DNA of 50,337 nt, taken from assembly GCA_037447655.1 (NCBI GenBank), contig JBBHKE010001815.1, forward strand, positions 1-50,337, read 5' to 3'. Below the pieces are notes generated by a model. It was not told where the DNA came from and did not search any database. It worked only from the letters and a program-made list of their open reading frames with translations. The first letter of the stretch is position 1. The number at the start of each line of letters is the position of its first letter. Below, piece after piece: positions 30,996 to 43,425 of this stretch. The stretch comes from Zygnema cylindricum (lineage: Eukaryota > Streptophyta > Zygnematophyceae > Zygnematales > Zygnemataceae). The translations under genes and the position numbers were made by a program.

Positions 30996-31622
30996 GGCAA
31001 ACTGGTTTAATGTGGAATTCGAATGGTTGAGTTGCTATGATAATGTAGCACGATTGAAGATCCGAAAGAAATTCTGAAAGCATAAAAATAAGAAAGAAAG
31101 GGATTCACATGAGAAATTGGTATCAAAATCTAAACAAACAACATCGGGTTTCAAAACTGATAAAAATTGGTAAAAACTGGTGCAAACGTTGGAGTATTTG
31201 TCAACATCCCAAAAATTTGACATTGTAAAAAGAAATTGAAAGAACAAATAGAAAGAAAATTCCGCATAGGAACTAGTATTGACAATTGATTTAGAACTGA
31301 TATCATCCACATTCAGAATAAGATTAAACGGTAAATTTAACAGTAGACAGTACAATTTATTTTCCAGCTTTAGAAGAAATTGATTTCGAATACAGTTTTG
31401 ACATCAACAGTGACAATGTTATCATTACCAAATTCAATATTTGAGCATATTTCTATTTGTTACCATATTTCGGGTTCAAAACCAGCTCGCTTGAAAACAA
31501 TTCCCAAGAATATAAACAATGCGCAGAAATCATGCAGCGAAGAAGGAATAAGCACTTCAACACCATTTTTTCCGAGTAAATTTATTTAATATTCCCAAAT
31601 TTTCAAAGTAAACTGATGTTAT
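30996..31622. other. Upstream region of flotillin
   Basis: AT-rich DNA between the flotillin start and the left end of the copia cluster; presumed promoter and 5' UTR. No gene or clear core promoter motif seen. Confidence 0.5.
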
Positions 31623-32262
31623 TGTTAGGATTTACAATGTTGGAATCTACGTTTACGTAATGTTGGTTTGTGATTAGTGTGGTATAGATTTAGTTGCGCA
31701 TCAGTTTCATTTATTTTGATTTAGGACGTCGTGCGTCACTTTGCGAATTCGGTTTTGTTTGGTTTGAATTTGTATTTTGTGCGTGTACGTTTTAAGTGTA
31801 CACGATTTTATTAGATTTGATTTGATTAATTTTGTTTCGTTTCGCGTCAGTTAAGTTTGTCATTAAGTTTGTCGTACAAGACTTTGTCAGTTTCGTTTCT
31901 AGTAGTTTCACTTTGCGTTGTACCATTTTTGAGTCTAAGTACATTTAGACACTTCAAGAGTATACTGTTCTAGATTATTTCCGTGGCTAAGTGAAAAAGC
32001 CATCGTGTGAGTGTGGTAGAATTCAATTAGAAAGAAAATTATGTAAGAATCAAATTAGGAATCAATCAAGAGTCAATTAAAGAAGCTAATGTTTAAAGAT
32101 TGAGTTAATATGAGTTTATTTTATTGAGTGTTCAATTTTGCCTCTATTTTGGAATATGAGTTTTCAATGTGTTGTAATGTTTGATTTAATTTCAATTTCG
32201 CTTCCGCATTATAAAATTTCTGTAACTGTGAGCGCATTCCGATTGACTCTTATTCCTATCGA
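31623..32262 (+). repeat. 5' LTR of copia family A (only copy in the window)
   Basis: It starts TGTTAGGATT (an alternative start TGTTGGAATC is at 31638) and ends near ATTCCTATCGA, one base before the primer-binding site. No second copy is present downstream, consistent with loss of the 3' part of family A. Confidence 0.6.
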
Positions 32263-32263
32263 T

Positions 32264-32275
32264 TGGTATCGAAGC
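32264..32275 (+). promoter_or_regulatory. Primer-binding site of copia family A
   Basis: TGGTATCGAAGC resembles TGGTATCAGAGC, complementary to the 3' end of plant initiator tRNA-Met, at the expected place after the LTR. Confidence 0.75.
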
Positions 32276-32335
32276 AGTGTCTATTCCACTTAGATTTGAG
32301 GTAAGAATTAATTAAGAATTGAGAGTTTATAAGTT

Positions 32336-34861
32336 ATGGTGGAGGAATACTTGACAAAGAAAGAAGACACTGAACTCAGTGTTGGAGTTGGAGAATCAAA
32401 GAAGCTATCAATGGCGAAGGAGAGTCTCACAATTCAGTTTGATCCAGCGACTATGGAGGAACTTTACGAATTTCTCAAGGCAAAAAAGAAGGGCAATCTT
32501 TTGGTAAAACTCAAACCTTTGGTGGCAATTCAGATGATGAGAGTTCCAAGAAAAAAGTCAAAAAGGGCAAATTGCAAGCACATTTTTATGATGATGATGA
32601 TGAGTCAAGTTCAGATGAAGAGTTAGGTTATAAAGTGTCTTCTAAGACTATTATGTTAAATGGAAATAATTATCCTGTATGGAAGAGATATATTCAAGGA
32701 ACCTTTACTCCAAAGAAATTGCGGAAAATACTTACAAGAGAAGAGAAAAGACCATTAGATGCAAAAGGAAGGAAAATATGGGATGCTAAAGATATGACAG
32801 CTATGACTGTTGTATTTCAGAGTAGCAGTAGTTCGGTTCATGAACATATGTTAACTCATGATACCGCTCATGCTTGTTGGACCCATCTACAAAATTTGTA
32901 TGAGAAAGGATTCGCCACTAAATCTAATTATGTATTTCAGGACTTTATTCAGTTTAGGATGAAGAGTAATGAGTCGATTGATGATGCTCTAAAAAGATTT
33001 AATGTTTCGATAGAGCAGTTGAATAGCGCAGGAAATTTTCCTCTTGAAGATGAAAAAGTCTGTGTTTCTGAATGGATTATCATCTAAGTTTGATGTTACA
33101 TTATCATCTAAGTTTGATGTTACAGTAGAACTTATAAGATCTACAGAAAACCCCACTTTTGATTTTGCTATTAACCTTCTAAAAGGTGCAGAGAAGAGTA
33201 AAGTGAAAGATAGTAGAGGATTCGGAAATAGTAATGTAAACCTCACTGACACGTCTGAGGTATATTCTCTACGTGGTCGTAGAGGTAGAGGAAGGTTTAG
33301 ATCAAGAGGGGGTAGAAACAATTTTCAGTATTCAAGTTTGGAAAGAGGTGATAGAGATTGTGATCTAAATCATGTTTGTTGTTATAAGTGTAATAAAGAA
33401 TGGCATATGACTTCTAACTGTCCAGATAGGGAAAAGCAATGCAATATTTGTTGGAAATGGGGACATGTTAGTGCTCGGCGCTTTCAGCAAAATGGAGGAG
33501 GATCATCTTACTACTCGGATAGAGGAAGAGATCGAAGTGGACAACGAGGACGAGGTCGTGGAAGATTCGGAAAATCACGTGGAGGAGGACATCAAACCCA
33601 TTATACAAATTTTCATGACCACCAAGGCTATAAGTCTCTAAAATTTTCTATGATAATGAAAGAAGATGGAAATGTTGCTGTCAATTCTGCAAATTCTGCA
33701 TGTGCGAGTCAAAGTTATAAAGATTGGATAGTTGATTCTGGAGCAACTCATCATGTTTGTAGTGATCTTAGTTTGTTTACGGATTTGAGAAAACTTACAT
33801 TTCCTAAGACTATTACGGTTGCTAGTGGACATGTTGTTCCGATAGATACAGTGGGAACTGTCAGATTAGATTTACCTGTCAAGAATATGAATGGTCAAGT
33901 TGTTGTAAGGAAAGTGAATTTGAACAATACTTTGTATTTTCCTGATGGAGTTGTAAACCTTGTTAGTGTTCCACAAATACAAAGGAATGGTGGTAGAGTA
34001 ACCTCGTTTGAAAATGGAAGAATAGTTTTCTAAGATAGAGTAGGAAATCAATTTGGAGAAGGTTATGTAACTGGTAGTTTGCAAAGTAATTTAAAATGGA
34101 TTAGACCACAGAAAGATCAGAGTTCAGTGATTTCAGTAAGTGTTGTATGTTCTGAAGAGGAGATCTAAGTTTATGGCATCATAGACTTTGTCATACTTTA
34201 GATTCTAATGTAAAGAATATGATAAAAAGTGGAGCAGTAAGAGGATTAGAGTGTGTTTCCGGAGAGAAGGTTCAAGGTTGTAATGGTTCTAGCAAAAGAA
34301 AACATATTAGAAAATCTCATCTTGTCAAAGATGTGAAGTATAGAGCTAGTGCTCCCCTTGAGCTTGTTCATGTAGACTTATGTGGAGACGTCAAACCATT
34401 AAGTCTAAGAGGACATAAGTATATCTTTGTAATTGTGGATGATTATAGTCGAAAGAGTTGGGTATATTTGTTGAAACATAAGTCAGAAGCGTTATTTAAG
34501 TTTCGAGAATTTGTTGTAATGGCTGAGAGAGAAACAGATAGAAAGTTAAAAGCAGTTAGATCAGATAATGGAGGAGAATTTGTCGCTTTTAAAAGCTTTT
34601 GTCAGAAAAGAGGGATTAGGCAGCAATTTACGGCTGCCTATTCACCTGAGTCTAATGGGGTTGCTGAGAGGAAAATAGGACACTTCAAGAGATGGTTAGA
34701 GCTATGTTGCATAGCACTAAACATAGTGTGAGGTTTTGGCGAGAAGTTATTCTTACAACAAATTACATTTGTAACAGAAGACTAACTTCGGTTTTTGGAG
34801 GTAAGACGCCTGAAGAATTGTGGAGTGGCATGATTCTATCTGTTCGACATTTGAGGATTTG
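32336..34861 (+). pseudogene. Copia family A gag-protease-integrase, decayed
   Basis: Gag starts at ATG 32336 and shifts frame near 32570. A UBN2-type gag follows (LNGNNYPVWKRYIQGTF, about 32656-32706). Zinc knuckle CYKCNKEWHMTSNC lies at about 33379-33420, and a second, CNICWKWGHVSARR, has lost its last Cys. Arg/Gly-rich stretches surround them. The aspartic protease motif WIVDSGATHHVC is at about 33724-33760. After a stop near 34033, integrase shows VHVDLCGD, VRSDNGGEF and ESNGVAERK (the D, D and E). Beyond 34731 the frame decays. Reverse transcriptase of this family is absent: at about 35252 the sequence switches to family B. It is not functional. Confidence 0.9.
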
Positions 34862-35251
34862 GGGATGTTGAGCCACTGTCTACATTGAGAAAAGATATCG
34901 AGCCGGAAAATTCAGTCCCAGATCATGGATGGGTATCTTTGTTGGGTATAGTCAAAATTCAAGTCAATACAGGATTTTCAATCCCGCTACTTGAACGGTT
35001 GTCGAATCGAGGAATGTGGAGTTACACGAAGATTTGGCGAAAGCAATGGAGTTTACAAAGGATAAAAAAGAAAGTTTGGATTTTGAGGAAAAGAATAATT
35101 TGGAGGAGTTTAAAATTAGTGACGAGAGTGACGAAGAGGAGGAAGAAGAATTTCCATAGAAGAAAAAGAAATCTGTTAAGGTTGGTAAGAGATCTGAATC
35201 TTCCGAATCAGATTCTGAAAGCTTGAAAAGTGAGAATGGAAGTTAAAGTTC

Positions 35252-36217
35252 TAAGTCGATGGATGAAATAAACCGCATTAAAGCGGCTTTAAGGTCTAGG
35301 TTCGAGATGAAAGACCTCGGTGAGGCCAAAGTCCATCTTAGGAATACAGGTAGAAAGAGACAGAAACAAGACGTTGATTATGTTGACTCAGAAAGAAGGA
35401 ATAGGTAACATGCTGGAAAGATTTGAAATGAGAGATGTAAAAGGATCCGTAACTCCTATGGAATTCAGGCAGCAATTGGAAGGAATTGATACAGATTCAG
35501 GCATAATGGTTGGTGGGAGTCTAGAGACAGGGGAGGAAGAGTTTATGGCTTCAAAGCCATATTGACAGGTAGTCAAAAGTCTTATATATTTGATGAATTG
35601 TACTAGACGCGATATTGCAGCAGCTGTGGGAGTCTTGAGTAGAAGTCTGCAGAATCCTAAAAGGGCAGATTGGGAAGCAGCGAAAAGGGTGTAGAGATAT
35701 CTTGCAGGAACTCGAAATCTCAAGCTTGTACTTGGAGGAGGAGAGGTGAAAATACAGACGTGGAGCGATGCCAGCTATGGGGACATGCCAAGCCGGAAAT
35801 CTACAACTGGCTTTGTACTTAAAATTGGAGGTGGAACTTGCTGCTGGAGTAGAAAATTACAAAAGGTTACAGCTCAATCCGCACTGGAGTCTGAATATAT
35901 GGTAGCAGCTTCGGCCCTCAAGGAGCTCCTATGGGTCAAGTTTATTCCACAAGAACTTGGGTACATGCAAATAGGCCCTCAGTCTATCTGGTGTGACAAC
36001 CAGGCAGCCATTGCCATTGCCTCTAACCCAGCCATCATTTTAAAAGCAAACACATGGATGTTAGACTTCACTTTATCAAGGAAAAAGTACTTGCAAAAGT
36101 CATTAAGTTATGAAAGGATGGTAGCTGACATGTTAACAAAAGCCCTTCCTACTCCTTGCAGTTTTGCAGAAAAGTTGTTGGACTAAGTGAGTAACTGAGT
36201 CTAAAGATTTAGGGGAG
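35252..36217 (+). pseudogene. Copia family B RT end and RNase H, fused to family A
   Basis: From TAAGTCGATGGATGAAATAAA on it matches 40462-41451 at roughly 93-95 percent. It includes the end of RT and RNase H (WSDASYGD, ALESEYM, WCDNQAAIAI give the Asp, Glu, Asp set), then VADMLTKALP. Several stops interrupt it, for example TGA in the HVAGSLIY region near 35564. The YVDD catalytic box is missing because the junction lies after it. Confidence 0.88.
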
Positions 36218-37252
36218 TGTTGAGATTTGAAATCTTTAGTTAGTTAATAGAGTAGACTTAGAATAGTTTCTAAGAAGTGGTATATAAGACTTACATTAAT
36301 TAGTGCTACAGTAGGCAAAACACAATAGAGTGTACTGTACCTCTGCAGGTTTTACGGAGTGACGTCGACACGCGTCACGCAACAGACAATTGAAAATCGC
36401 AAGATGAGAGGGACGAAATTTGATCTGGATATCTCGAAAAAAATATGGTACGACTATTTTGGATTCATACGGATATTTTGGAAGTATATGGTACGGCATG
36501 TTTTTATGATCATTAAATGGAGACGTCCGGATATTTCGGAAATAAATTGTACGGTACGCCTTACGAACATTGATTTTAAGAGACGTCGACGAACGCGATT
36601 CACCTGGGACCACAAGCATGATTCGCGTGGGACCGCAAGTGACGAAGCGTGATTTACGTGGGACAATAAGTGACGAGGCGTGATTCACATGAGACCACAA
36701 GTGACGAAGCACTCAGGTGCTTCGTACTACACTACGACAGTTGGCTAGAGTTTAGCGACTACTGTGACTAAGCACTTGGAACATTTTGTACGGTTCGTCA
36801 ACTGAAAATATTTGAATAACATAGTTTTGTAGCTTAGTTTTTAAAAATTAGTGTTTCTTTAATTAGGTTTTTGGAAAATAATAATTAGGTTTTTGGAGGT
36901 ACTTTAGGTACAGTAAAGTACAGGCTGGATACTTTGTCGTTAGTCAGGATAGTTCCGTAGTACGATCACCCGAATTAGTGTGACCTAACTGTAAGTATAT
37001 ATTCTAGGACTTAGCCAATTTTGTATTATCCAGTTTTGGGAATATGATTTCTAAGGGCAATTTTTGGGAAACTTCCAGACATCATATCTTATGGTTTACA
37101 GCTTCATTTGGGCTGCAAATTTGGAAATTGTCAGTTTACTCTATTGTGTATGATTGTGTAATATTTGAAGCATTTTGGCTTTCTGAGTCATATTTTGTGT
37201 CAGGTTAAAGCTGGCTGTCGAGTAGGTACTTTGATAGTTTTAGTTGTTTTTC
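36218..37252 (+). repeat. Copia family B LTR plus leader, copy 1
   Basis: The polypurine tract AGGGGAG (36211-36217) is followed by TGTTGAGATTTGAAATC, the LTR start. TATATAAG at 36281 is a plausible TATA box. The block through to the gag ATG at 37253 matches 41452-42462. No standard initiator tRNA-Met primer site is seen, so the LTR/leader boundary is not fixed. Copy 1 has a ~24-bp segment (GGCAAAACACAATAGAGTG) absent from copy 2. Confidence 0.8.
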
Positions 37253-40200
37253 ATGTCTACTTCCACTACTACTGTTGGTTCTCCACCTGCAACAGGTGTT
37301 GTAGAACAACAGGTTATGGGCATTTCGTCAAGAATTCCATCTTCAATGGCCAAAAGTATGCGTACTGGGCGGCGATGGCTGAATCGTCGTTTGAAACTGC
37401 TAACTTATTGAGCTCTTGGATGGCTCCCTTGATGAAACAGATCCAACTTGGGCAAAAAAGAACTCAATGGCAAGGAACAATCTAATCTTTTGTATTTCAA
37501 AAAATTTGGTCATGTCGCGACTGAAAATGAAGAAGGCGAGGGAGATTTGGACTTCTCTGAAATTCGCTTTTGAGAAAGCAAATGTTCAAGAGGAGCTCTT
37601 GGTGGCTGGAAAATTTTGGGGATACAAATACACGGGGGGAACTATGGTTGAGTATTGTGACAATTTTTGTGTGCTCATTAATGCTCACTCTTCTGCTGGG
37701 GGGTCATTTCCTGAGTTTCAACAGGCAGCCTTGCTTATTAGAGGTCTCCGTAGTAGCATGAAGGGTGTGTATGTTCAATCAAAGAGTCATGATAAAGCTA
37801 GCTGGTCATTTTTGTAAGCGTATAATCTTAAATTGGAGGAAAAAATAAATACTAAAATCCTTGAAGGAGAAGGAAAAGTTGAAGCATTTGCAACAGACTT
37901 TGACAAAAGAAATCAGTTGAATCAGAATAGGAATCAGTTTAACCAGAATCAGAATCAGTTTAATCAGAGGTAGAATAGGTCATCTACTACTACTTGTTTC
38001 TATTGTTATGAGAAGGATCACAGATACAGGTACTGTCCTAAATTGAAGAAGGCTAATGAGACAGGTTTATACAGGCTAGGTTGGCAACAAAGCCAGTATC
38101 ACAAAGGTTTTTGTGGAAATCCTTCCCGTAGAAATGCTCTTTTTTCAGCTTCTGCAACTGATGCAGATGAGTCACTAAGCTTCAATGAGCAAGAGGAGGC
38201 GGAGTTATTTGCTATGGCGGCTGCCATGGAGGGTCCAAAGGATGCAGGATGGATCATGGACACGGGAGCGTCTGCCCATATGTGTTGGAACAAGGCGGCT
38301 TTTACGAATCTGCAGCAAACATCTCCAAGGAGTATCTACTATGCTTATGGCATGAATGTTCAAACCTCAGCTCAGGGTGATGTATCATTGATGGTAGATG
38401 TGGGGGGAAATGCGATAGAGAGAACCCTTCACAATGTTTTGTATGTTCCAGATTTTAAGAATTTTTTTTTTTCTACATCATTAGTGGAGAGCAAAGGCTT
38501 TGAAGTTGTTCTGAAAGGAGGGAGACAGGTTTTTAGCAAGAAAGGGAAAGTCGCAGTAACAGGAACTAGAGATGCTAGCAAAACGACCGGATGGACATGG
38601 CTGAATATAAGGAAAATGAAGTTCTCTACTCCAGTGTCGAATCTAATAAAGAGTTGTGGCATAAGAGATTAGGACACATGAATTATGATAGTCTAAAGAA
38701 AATGGTGAGTTCGGGAAAAGTTGATGGAGTTTCTCTCACATCTCATCCTATAAAATCATGTGATGGTTGTTCACTAGGCAAGATCCATAGATTGCTATTT
38801 CCACAGGAAACAGATCACAGATTGTACAATGTTTTACAGCCAATACACTCTGATGTTCTCAGTCCTTCAAAAGTGGCATCGGCAGGAGGCGTACACTATG
38901 TGGTCACATTCACAGATGACTACTCGAGGTACACCAAAGTTTACTTCATGGAACATAAGAGTGAAGTATTCACTCACTTCAAACACATCAAAGCGTGGGC
39001 GGAGAAGCTTCATGGAGTTCCAATCTTAGCGTTGAGATCGGACAATGGGGGAGAAAACACATCAAGGGAATTCGAGTTTCTCCTTCAAGAAGGTATCAGT
39101 CACACTCTTACTGTTCGATATACACCAAAACTGAATGGTGTTTCTGAAAGATTAAATAGGACAGTGACAGAAAGTGCTCGGTCCATGCTTGCAGATAAAG
39201 GGCTAGATTTTAAATTCTGGGCTGAAGCACTTACCTGTGTTGTTTATATTAAGAACATAATTGCTTCTAGATCTGTTAGCACGACACCTTATGAGTTTTG
39301 GACAGGAGATAAACCTGATGTTAGCCACTTTAAAATCTTTGGTAGCAAGTGTTTTATTCTAGATACTTCATAGGATAGATACAAAAATGGAAGCTAAGGG
39401 CTTACCAGGAATTTTTATGGGGTATGATGATAATGCAAAAGGATATAGAGTTTTTGTATTTGAGAAACAGAAAGTGATTATTTCTAGGAATATTCAGATT
39501 AAAGATGAGCTGGATTCAGTTGATTTATTTAAAATGACAGACCAACCGACAAAGGATACACAGGAATATGTCATATTCACCATACGCAGCGAGTTTTCTT
39601 TCCACAACGAAGTGAGGATGCTGTTCCTTCTGTCCAGGTTGTGCCTTCACAGGATGTTTTACCACAAATTGCGACTCAGACGAAAGGAACTACTACACCG
39701 GCCCAACAACCACAGGTCGTAGCTCAGACGAGGCAGTCAAATTCGAGGCTGCCAACGATTTCAGCCTCAGAATTTCCGGATGGAAAGAGATGTAGCAGCC
39801 ATCTGCAAGCAAGCTCTCACTTTGCTTTTTCTGCAGCTACAGATGAACCTTTGACAATTCAGGAGGCCTTTGCATCACCTGAAAGAAATCAGTGGATCGA
39901 GGCGGCAAAGGATGAAATGAAGTCTATTATGGAGGCACAGACATGGGAGCTCGTGGATCTTCCTCCGGGCAGAAAAGCCATCGCCAACAAATGGGTATTC
40001 AAGGTGAAGCTGAACCCGCAAAACACCATCGAAAGGTATAAGGCCAGACTAGTGGCCAAGGGGTATAATCAAAAAGAAGGTATTGACTTTGAGGAAACCT
40101 TCTCTCCAGTCGTCAGATTTCCCACTGTCAGAATTTTGCTAAGTCTAGTGGCTATAGAGAATATGGAAATACATCAAATGGATGTTAAAACCGCTTTTTT

Positions 40201-41451
40201 GCATGGAGAGTTAGAAGAAACCATTTATATGAAACAACCTGAAATATATGTTGAAAAAAGAAAGGAAGAATTAGTGTGTAAATTGATGAAATCTTTGTAT
40301 GGGCTAAAACAAGCCCCGCGTCAGTGGAATCTGAAGTTAGATGAGTTTTTGACTGGGCTAGGTTTTGAGTAAATTAGCTCAGATCATTCTGTATATGTTC
40401 TAGAAAGAGAGGATGGGATAATTTACATTGTTGTATATGTGGATGATCTATTATTAATAAATAAGTCGATGGATGAAATAAACTGTATTAAAGCGGCTTT
40501 AAGGTCTAGGTTCGAGATGAAGGACCTCGGTGAGGCCAAATACATCTTAGGAATACAAGTAGAAAGAGACAAAAACAAGAGAATGATTATGTTGACTCAC
40601 AAAGAAGAAATAGGTAACATGCTGGAAAGATTAGAAATGAGAGATGTAAAAGGATCCGTAACTCCTATGGAATTCAGGCAAAAATTGGAAGGAATCGATA
40701 CAGATTCGACATAATGGTGTGTGAGAGTCTAGAGTCAGGGGAGGAGGAGTTTATGGCTTCAGAGCCGTATAGACACGTAGCTGGAAGTCTTATATATTTT
40801 ATGAACTGCACGAGACTTGATATAGCAGCGGCTGTGGGAGTCTTGAGTAGAAGTCTGCAGAATCCTAAAAGGGCAGACAGGGAAGCAGCGAAAAGGGTGT
40901 TAAGATATCTTGCAAGTACTCAAAATCTTAAGCTTGCACTCGGAGGAGGAGAGGTGAAAATACAAACGTGGAGCGATGCGAGCTATGGGGACATGCCAAG
41001 CCAGAAATCTACAACAGGCTTTGTGCTTAAGATTGGAGAGGGAATTTGCTGCTGGAGTAGCAAATTACAAAAGGTTACAGCTCAATCCACAATTGAGTCT
41101 GAATACATGGCAGCAGCTTCGGCCCTCAAGGAGCTCATGTGGGTCAAGTCTATTCTACAGGAACTTGGGTACATGCAAACATGTTCTCAGTCTATTTGGT
41201 GTGACAATCAGGCAGCCATTGCCATTGCCATTGCCTCTAACCCCAGCCATCATTTTAAAAGTAAACACATGGATGTTAGAATTCACTTTGTCAAGGAAAA
41301 ATTACTTGCAAAAGTCACTAAGTTGTGTTATTTACCGAATGAGAAGATGGTGGCTGACATGTAAACAAAGGCCTTTCCTGCTCCTAAGTTGCAGTTTTGC
41401 AGAAAAAGTTGTAGGACTAAGTGAGTAACTGAGTCTAAAGACTTAGGGGAG
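37253..41451 (+). mobile_element. Copia family B internal region (gag-protease-integrase-RT-RNase H), disrupted
   Basis: Ty1/copia order is seen. Gag has ATG 37253, a frame change near 37340-37420, a TAA near 37815 and a TAG in NQFNQR-NRSS near 37971. Next are zinc knuckle CFYCYEKDHRYRYC (about 37997-38040), protease WIMDTGASAHMC (about 38250), and GAG-pre-integrase ELWHKRLGH with CDGCSLGK. Integrase shows IHSDV, LRSDNGGE and NGVSERLNR. RT (39641-40372) includes [31 protein letters not shown] and [11 protein letters not shown], a stop at 40370, then YVDDLLL (about 40437). RNase H (40714-41364) has SDASYGD, ESEYMAA and WCDNQAAI with an extra Ala-Ile repeat. At least five stops or frameshifts make it non-autonomous. 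Confidence 0.93.
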
Positions 41452-42462
41452 TGTTGAGATTTGAAATCTTTAGTTAGTTAATAGAGTAGACTCAGAACTG
41501 TTTTTAAGAAGTGGTACATAAGACTTACCTTTATTAGTGTTACAGTACCTCGGCAGGTTTTACGAAGTGGCGTCGACAAGTGTCACGCAGCAAACAATTG
41601 GAATTGCCAGATCAAACGGACGGAATCTGATCCGGATATATCGGAAAATGTATGGTACGGCTATTTTTGGATTCATACGGATATTTTGGAAGTATACGGT
41701 ACGGCATGTTTTTATGATCATTAAATGGAGACGTCCGGATATTTCGGAAATAAATTGTACGGTACGCCTTACGAACATTGATTTTAAGAGACGTCGACGA
41801 ACGCGATTCATCTGGGACCACAAGCATGATTCACGTGGGACCGCAAGGGACGAAGTGTGATTTACGTGGGACAATAAGTGACGAGGCGTAATTCACGTGG
41901 GACCACAAGTGACGAAGCACTCACGTGCTTCGTACTACACTACGACAGTCGGCTGGAGTTTAGCGACTACTGTGACTAAGCACCTGGAACATTTTGTACG
42001 GTTCGTCACCTGAAAATATTTGAATAACAAAGTTTTGTAGCTTAGTTTATTAAAAATTAGTGTTTCTTTAATTAGGTTTTTGGAAAATAATAATTAGGTT
42101 TTTGGAGGTACTTTAGGTACAGTAAAGTACAGGCTGGATACTTTGTCGTTAGTCAGGATAGTTCCGTAGTACGATCACCCGAATTAGTGTGACCTAACTG
42201 TAAGTATATATTCTAGGACTTAGCCAATTTTGTATTATCCAGTTTTGGGAATATGATTTCTAAGGGCAATTTTTGGGAAACGTCCAGACATCATATCTTA
42301 TGGTTTACTGCTTCATTTGGGCTGCAAAATTTGGAAACTGTCAGTTTACTCTATTGTGTATCATTGTATAAAATTTGAAGCATTTTGGCTTTCTGAGTCA
42401 TATTTTGTGTCAGGTTAAAGTTGGCTGTTAAGTAGGTACTTTGACAGTTTTTGTTGTTTTTC
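41452..42462 (+). repeat. Copia family B LTR plus leader, copy 2
   Basis: Second LTR after the AGGGGAG tract, starting TGTTGAGATTTGAAATC. It differs from copy 1 by scattered substitutions and the 24-bp deletion; its TATA position reads TACATAAG. It continues directly into another gag start (ATG 42463) rather than into flanking DNA, so the array is LTR-internal-LTR-internal. Confidence 0.82.
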
Positions 42463-43425
42463 ATGTCTACTTCCACTACTACTGCTAGTTCTCCGCCTGC
42501 AATAGTGGTTGTAGAACAACAGGTTATGGGCTTTTCGTCAAGAATTCCATCTTCAATGGCCAAAAGTATGCGTACTGGGCGGCGATGGCTGAATCGTCGT
42601 TTGAAACTGCTGACTTATTGGGGGTCTTGGATGGCTCCCTTGATGAAACAGATCCAACTTGGGCAAAAAAGAACTCAATGGCAAGGAACAATCTAATCTT
42701 TTGTATTTCAAAAAATTTGGTCATGTCGCGACTGAAAATGAAGAAGGCGAGGGAGATTTGGACTTCTCTGAAATTCGCTTTTGAGAAAGCAAATGTTCAA
42801 GAGGAGCTCTTGGTGGCTGGAAAATTTTGGGGATACAAATACACGGGGGGAACTATGGTTGAGTATTGTGACAATTTTTGTGTGCTCATTAATGCTCACT
42901 CTTCTGCTGGGGGGTCATTTCCTGAGTTTCAACAGGCAGCCTTGCTTATTAGAGGTCTCCGTAGTAGCATGAAGGGTGTGTATGTTCAATCAAAGAGTCA
43001 TGATAAAGCTAGCTGGTCATTTTTGTAAGCGTATAATCTTAAATTGGAGGAAAAAATAAATACTAAAATCCTTGAAGGAGAAGGAAAAGTTGAAGCATTT
43101 GCAACAGACTTTGACAAAAGAAATCAGTTGAATCAGAATAGGAATCAGTTTAACCAGAATCAGAATCAGTTTAATCAGAGGTAGAATAGGTCATCTACTA
43201 CTACTTGTTTCTATTGTTATGAGAAGGATCACAGATACAGGTACTGTCCTAAATTGAAGAAGGCTAATGAGACAGGTTTATACAGGCTAGGTTGGCAACA
43301 AAGCCAGTATCACAAAGGTTTTTGTGGAAATCCTTCCCGTAGAAATGCTCTTTTTTCAGCTTCTGCAACTGATGCAGATGAGTCACTAAGCTTCAATGAG
43401 CAAGAGGAGGCGGAGTTATTTGCTA
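42463..43425 (+). pseudogene. Copia family B gag, second tandem copy, truncated
   Basis: Repeats 37253-38213. From about 42640 to 43425 I see no difference from 37430-38213, including the same internal TAA and TAG and the same zinc knuckle. Upstream of that the copies differ by several percent. The homology stops abruptly at GCTACGGCCGCC, where minus-strand gag of another element begins. Confidence 0.9.

Noticed and set aside
36296-36712. Frames in both strands within the copia B LTR, repeated at 41537-41874
   Set aside because: They lie within the LTR and are conserved only because the LTR is duplicated; no coding signature.
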